Assembly (NCBI GenBank): GCA_005884705.1
Contig: VBAF01000229.1
Span: 1-9,428, forward strand
Source of the DNA: Alphaproteobacteria bacterium
GTDB taxonomy: Bacteria > Pseudomonadota > Alphaproteobacteria > Reyranellales > Reyranellaceae
Reading direction: 5' to 3'
DNA length: 9,428 bases
The notes below the pieces were generated by a model. That model did no database searches, had not been told where the DNA came from, and was given only the letters and a program-made list of their open reading frames with translations. The translations under genes and the position numbers were made by a program. Positions 6,818 to 9,428 of the stretch are shown here, piece after piece (position 1 is the stretch's first letter; every line of letters starts with the position of its first letter).

Positions 6818-7648
6818 TCAGAAGATTCCGAAGAACCAGCCGCCCTTTTTCTCATCCGGCGCCGGCGTCCCTTCGCCGGTGATGAGGAAGTAGCTGTCCT
6901 GGTACCAGTCGCTGCCCGGGAAGTTGTGGCCGAGCACCGCCGCTGTCTCCTTGGCTTCGTTCTGCACGCCCATCGAGAGGTAGCTCTCGACCAGCCGGTG
7001 CAGCGCCTCGGGCACATGCGTCGTGGTCTGGTAGCGCTCGATCACCGTGCGGTAGCGGTTGATGGCGCCGACATACTGGTGCTGCCTCTGGTAGTAGCGC
7101 CCGATATCCATCTCCTTGCCGGCAAGATGGTCGATGGTCAGCTCGACCTTGAGGCGGGCGTCGCGCGCATAGACCGAATCGGGGAAGCGCTTGGCGACGT
7201 CGGACAGCGCATCGAGCGCCTGCTGCGTCATGCGCTGGTCGCGGCCGATGTCGGAGATCTGCTCGTAGTAGCAGAGGCCCTTGAGATAGTAGGCGTAGGG
7301 AATGTCGCGATGGCCGGGATGGAGCTGGATGAACCGGTCGAGCGCGATGATGGCGTCGTCGTACTTGTTCGACTGGTAGTAGGTGAAGGCCGCCATGATC
7401 TGGGCCTTGGTCGCCCACACCGAATAGGGGTGCTGGCGGTCGACCTCCTCGAACTCCTTGGCGGCGAGCTTGTACTCCTGGCGGCCGAGATCATCGAGCG
7501 CGCGGTTGTACAGCACCTCGACCGGCTGCTCGGTGTAGGTCTCGTCCTTCTCCGAGCTGAACCAACCGCAGGCCGCGAGGCACGACGCCAGCGCCAGCGC
7601 CAAAGCCGGGCGCGCGTAGTGAACGATCATGGCCAACGCTTTCGACAT
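6818..7648 (-). CDS. bamD: Outer membrane protein assembly lipoprotein BamD (ComL/YfiO)
   Basis: Essential lipoprotein partner of BamA in inserting beta-barrel proteins into the outer membrane. The 276-residue product has a signal peptide with lipobox LAAC, giving lipidated Cys27 (residue after it is Gly, consistent with outer-membrane sorting). A string of TPR-like helices follows (about 43-240), including YNRALDDL, AAFTYYQSNKYDDAI, YAYYLKGLCYYEQI and the characteristic DIGRDQRMTQQALD and YARDARLK segments. The C-terminus (DEKKGGWFFGIF) is short and ends at the TGA at 6818. I chose the ATG at 7648 because GGATGGG lies upstream; an ATG six codons later would also leave a working signal peptide. 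bamD is followed after 10 nt by recN. It is separated from ftsZ by 106 bases containing the ftsZ terminator, with no lpxC between. Confidence 0.96.
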   Translation of the reverse strand: MSKALAMIVHYARPALALALASCLAACGWFSSEKDETYTEQPVEVLYNRALDDLGRQEYKLAAKEFEEVDRQHPYSVWATKAQIMAAFTYYQSNKYDDAIIALDRFIQLHPGHRDIPYAYYLKGLCYYEQISDIGRDQRMTQQALDALSDVAKRFPDSVYARDARLKVELTIDHLAGKEMDIGRYYQRQHQYVGAINRYRTVIERYQTTTHVPEALHRLVESYLSMGVQNEAKETAAVLGHNFPGSDWYQDSYFLITGEGTPAPDEKKGGWFFGIF

Positions 7649-7674
7649 GTCCCATCCGTGAAGCCGGTTTGGGG

Positions 7675-7681
7675 CTTTATA
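7675..7681 (-). promoter_or_regulatory. Possible -10 element for bamD-recN
   Basis: TATAAAG on the minus strand, 27 bases upstream of the bamD start, in the only gap between the ftsZ terminator and bamD. A promoter is expected here because the terminator should stop ftsZ transcripts. I see no convincing -35 box, since the upstream region is the T-tract of the terminator, so this is only a candidate. Confidence 0.25.
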
Positions 7682-7694
7682 TCATGCTGACGCC

Positions 7695-7720
7695 AAAAAA
7701 AGAGGGGCCGAAGGCCCCTC
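7695..7720 (-). terminator. Intrinsic terminator of ftsZ
   Basis: On the minus strand GAGGGGCC and GGCCCCTC form a perfect 8-bp G+C-rich stem with a TTC triloop (7702-7720), followed directly by seven T residues (7695-7701). It begins 34 bases after the ftsZ stop codon, in the right orientation to end ftsZ transcription before bamD. Confidence 0.9.
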
Positions 7721-7754
7721 GAAAGATGCATGGAGAACGCTACACGGCCTTGCG

Positions 7755-9428
7755 TCAGTTGGCTTGGCGACGCAGGAAGGCAGGGATCTGCAGGTCGTCG
7801 TCCTCGCGCGCCGGCTTGGTGCGCTCGGTGACGTCGAGAGTCATCGACGGCTGTGCCGGCGCCGGCCGCGGCGCAGGCTTGGGCGCCACCGCCACAACGT
7901 TCTCCGGCTGAACCGCTCGCGCGACCGAGGGCTCGACCGCCACCGCCGCCGCAGCGGCGCCGGACTTCGGCGCGGCGAAGGCGCCGGTGATGCGCTGGAA
8001 CAGATTGGGCGCACGGCTCTCGCCGCCGGCCGGACGCGCCACCGTCGGCCGCGCCATCGGCTCGCCGGCCCGCACCGCCGGCCGGGCGGCCGGACGCGTG
8101 ACGCGCCAGTCGTTCTCGTCGACCAGCGGCTTCTGCGGCGCGGGCGCGGCAGCAGGCGCCGGCGGCGCGATCGCCGCGGCGATCGGCGCGGGCGCCGGCG
8201 GAGGAGCCATCGCAACCGGGGCCTCGACCGGCGCAGCGGCGACCGGCAGCGCTTCGGCGACGACCGGTGCGGGCGGCGCTTCCATCATCATCGGCGCCGG
8301 CGCCGCCACGGGGGCGGGAGGCGGCGCGATCGGCGCGGCGATCGGCGCCGGCATCATCGGCGCGGGCGGCGGCGCCGGAATCGGCCCGGCGACCGCGGCG
8401 GCCGGCATCGCGACGCGGCCGACCGGCGGCGCGACCGGCCGGCTGAGTGCCGGCTGGCCGGTCTGCATCGGCCGGGTCATGTCGAGGTTGAGATAGTTCG
8501 GCGCCGGCGCCTGCTGGGCGATCGCCGCGATGCCGGTGGCGACCACCGACACGCGCATGCGGCCCTGCATCGAGGCATCGAAGGTCGAGCCGAAGATGAT
8601 GTTGGCCTCCTGGTCGACTTCCTCGCGGATGCGGTTGGCCGCCTCGTCGACCTCGTGCAGCGTCATGTCGAGGCCGCCGGTGATGTTGATCAGCACGCCC
8701 TTGGCGCCCTTCATCGAATGGTCTTCGAGCAGCGGGTTGGAGATCGCGCTTTCCGCAGCGACGCGCGCCCGGTCCGGACCTTCCGCCTCGCCGGTGCCCA
8801 TCATCGCCTTGCCCATCTCGCCCATCACGGTGCGGATGTCGGCGAAGTCGAGGTTGATCAGGCCGGGCATCACCATCAGATCGGTGACGCCGCGCACGCC
8901 CATGTGCAGCACGTCGTCGGCCATCTTGAAGGCGTCGGCGAAGGTCGTCTTCTCGTTGGCGATCTTGAACAGGTTCTGGTTGGGGATGACGATCAGCGTG
9001 TCGACCACCTTCTCCAGCTCGAGGATGCCCTGCTCGGCCGACTGCATGCGGCGGCGGCCCTCGAAGTGGAACGGCTTGGTGACGACGCCGATGGTGAGGA
9101 TGCCCTGCGCGCGCGCCGCCTCGGCGATCACGGGAGCGGCCCCGGTGCCGGTGCCGCCGCCCATGCCGGCGGTGACGAACACCATGTTGGCGCCGGAGAG
9201 GCCGCGCGCCCGCGCCCAGGCCCTGGGTGATGGTGATGCCGAGCTGCACGCGGCGGTCGGCGAGCGACTGGCCGAGCGCCTGCGCGTCGGTGTTGCCGAC
9301 GATGAACTCGACGCCTTCGAGCGCGGCGCTGATCATGTTGTTGACGGCATTTCCGCCCGCGCCGCCGACACCGATCACGGTGATCCGCGGCTTAATCTCG
9401 GACTCCTTCTGGGGGAGACTGAGGTTGA
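7755..9428 (-). CDS. ftsZ: Cell division protein FtsZ; 5' partial, frame broken by an internal deletion near 9201
   Basis: Tubulin-like GTPase that forms the division ring. The 5' part runs in frame from the right edge (9426): NLSLPQKESEIKPRITVIGV, GGAGGNAVNN (T1 loop), VGNTDAQAL (T2) and TQGLGAGAR (T3), reached at about 9204. The continuation LSGANMVFVTAGMGGGTGTG (T4 tubulin signature) is in a different frame from 9200. About 17-18 residues normally lying between them (PEVGRAAAEE... segment in relatives) are missing, so a deletion of roughly 50 bp, not a multiple of three, is implied. Downstream, the T7 synergy loop NLDFADIR, the C-terminal domain up to VVATGIAAIAQQ, a Pro/Ala-rich linker of about 235 residues (7806-8510) and the DDDLQIPAFLRRQAN tail peptide are intact. 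The start codon lies a few bases outside the window. As written the gene cannot give full FtsZ; an intact frame beginning inside it at 9185 lacks the N-terminal GTP-binding loops. Confidence 0.93.
9198..9204 (-). other. Deletion/frameshift junction in ftsZ
   Basis: The Arg codon of GAGAR is 9204-9202 and the Leu codon of LSGANM is 9200-9198, with a single base between them. The intact gene should have about 17-18 codons there, so the missing length is 2 modulo 3. The surroundings are G+C-rich with CG and GC runs, where either an assembly collapse or slipped-strand deletion is plausible. Confidence 0.85.

Noticed and set aside
5290..6882. 530-codon plus-strand open frame
   Set aside because: Antisense to recN, with repetitive Arg/Leu/Gly/Glu composition and no motifs.
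6808..7017. 70-codon upstream extension of recN
   Set aside because: It overlaps the bamD coding region and reads as Arg/Thr-rich shadow; the ATG at 6807 matches the RecN consensus start.
8160..8410. Tandem repeat or CRISPR-like GGCGCGATCGGCGCGG pattern
   Set aside because: It encodes the Pro/Ala-rich FtsZ linker in frame, and the period is irregular.
7764..9230. 488-codon plus-strand open frame
   Set aside because: Antisense to ftsZ; the His/Arg/Asp/Gly-rich translation is a mirror of the codon bias and the low-complexity linker.
7627..9378. 583-codon minus-strand frame starting like FtsZ
   Set aside because: Only the first part (to about 9204) is FtsZ. The rest is ftsZ read out of frame and then non-coding sequence into bamD, so it is a product of the frameshift and not a separate protein.

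Overview
The window looks like the chromosome of a high-G+C alphaproteobacterium. The right three quarters carry, on the minus strand, ftsZ, bamD, recN and ligA, which is the typical alphaproteobacterial arrangement downstream of the dcw cell-division cluster. FtsZ keeps the DLQIPAFLRRQ C-terminal peptide and BamD a canonical lipobox. I cannot name the genus; a Rhizobiales or Rhodospirillales relative would fit.

Left part (1-2434) is accessory and visibly less G+C rich after about 1390. A plus-strand gene enters from the left edge. Its frame is broken by one base near 1140, and the true C-terminus can be recovered in another frame up to 1389. That C-terminal domain resembles a polymorphic-toxin or phage-associated effector domain. 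It is followed by a convergent minus-strand gene for a small three-helix membrane protein (1411-1677, possibly starting at 1746). Next comes a plus-strand gene for a membrane-anchored 151-residue protein (1979-2434). Neither is recognised; both are candidates for partners of the effector.

Middle part (2441-6807): ligA and recN, normally close neighbours, are separated by about 520 bp of repeat-built DNA. This insert holds two related units. One is a short palindromic unit (4631-4729) with 25-bp inverted arms around a 22-nt spacer. The other (4742-5126) has nearly the same arms (29 bp, one mismatch) around a GIY-YIG nuclease gene. Both end in the same 31-nt tail. The arrangement reads as an 'empty' and a 'loaded' copy of one small element and is the most interesting structure in the window. 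The arms contain the core GCGAAGC, a sequence known to form an exceptionally stable single-stranded DNA mini-hairpin.

Right part (6818-9428): bamD lies 10 nt upstream of recN, so the two are probably co-transcribed. ftsZ ends at a strong intrinsic terminator, so bamD-recN needs its own promoter. lpxC, often found between ftsZ and bamD in this lineage, is absent. ftsZ runs off the right edge and is interrupted near 9201 by a deletion of roughly 50 bp that changes frame and removes the segment between the T3 and T4 GTP-binding loops. Because ftsZ is normally essential, either the assembly is wrong here or another intact copy exists.

Functionally the core genes cover division (FtsZ), outer-membrane protein assembly (BamD), double-strand break repair (RecN) and nick sealing (LigA).
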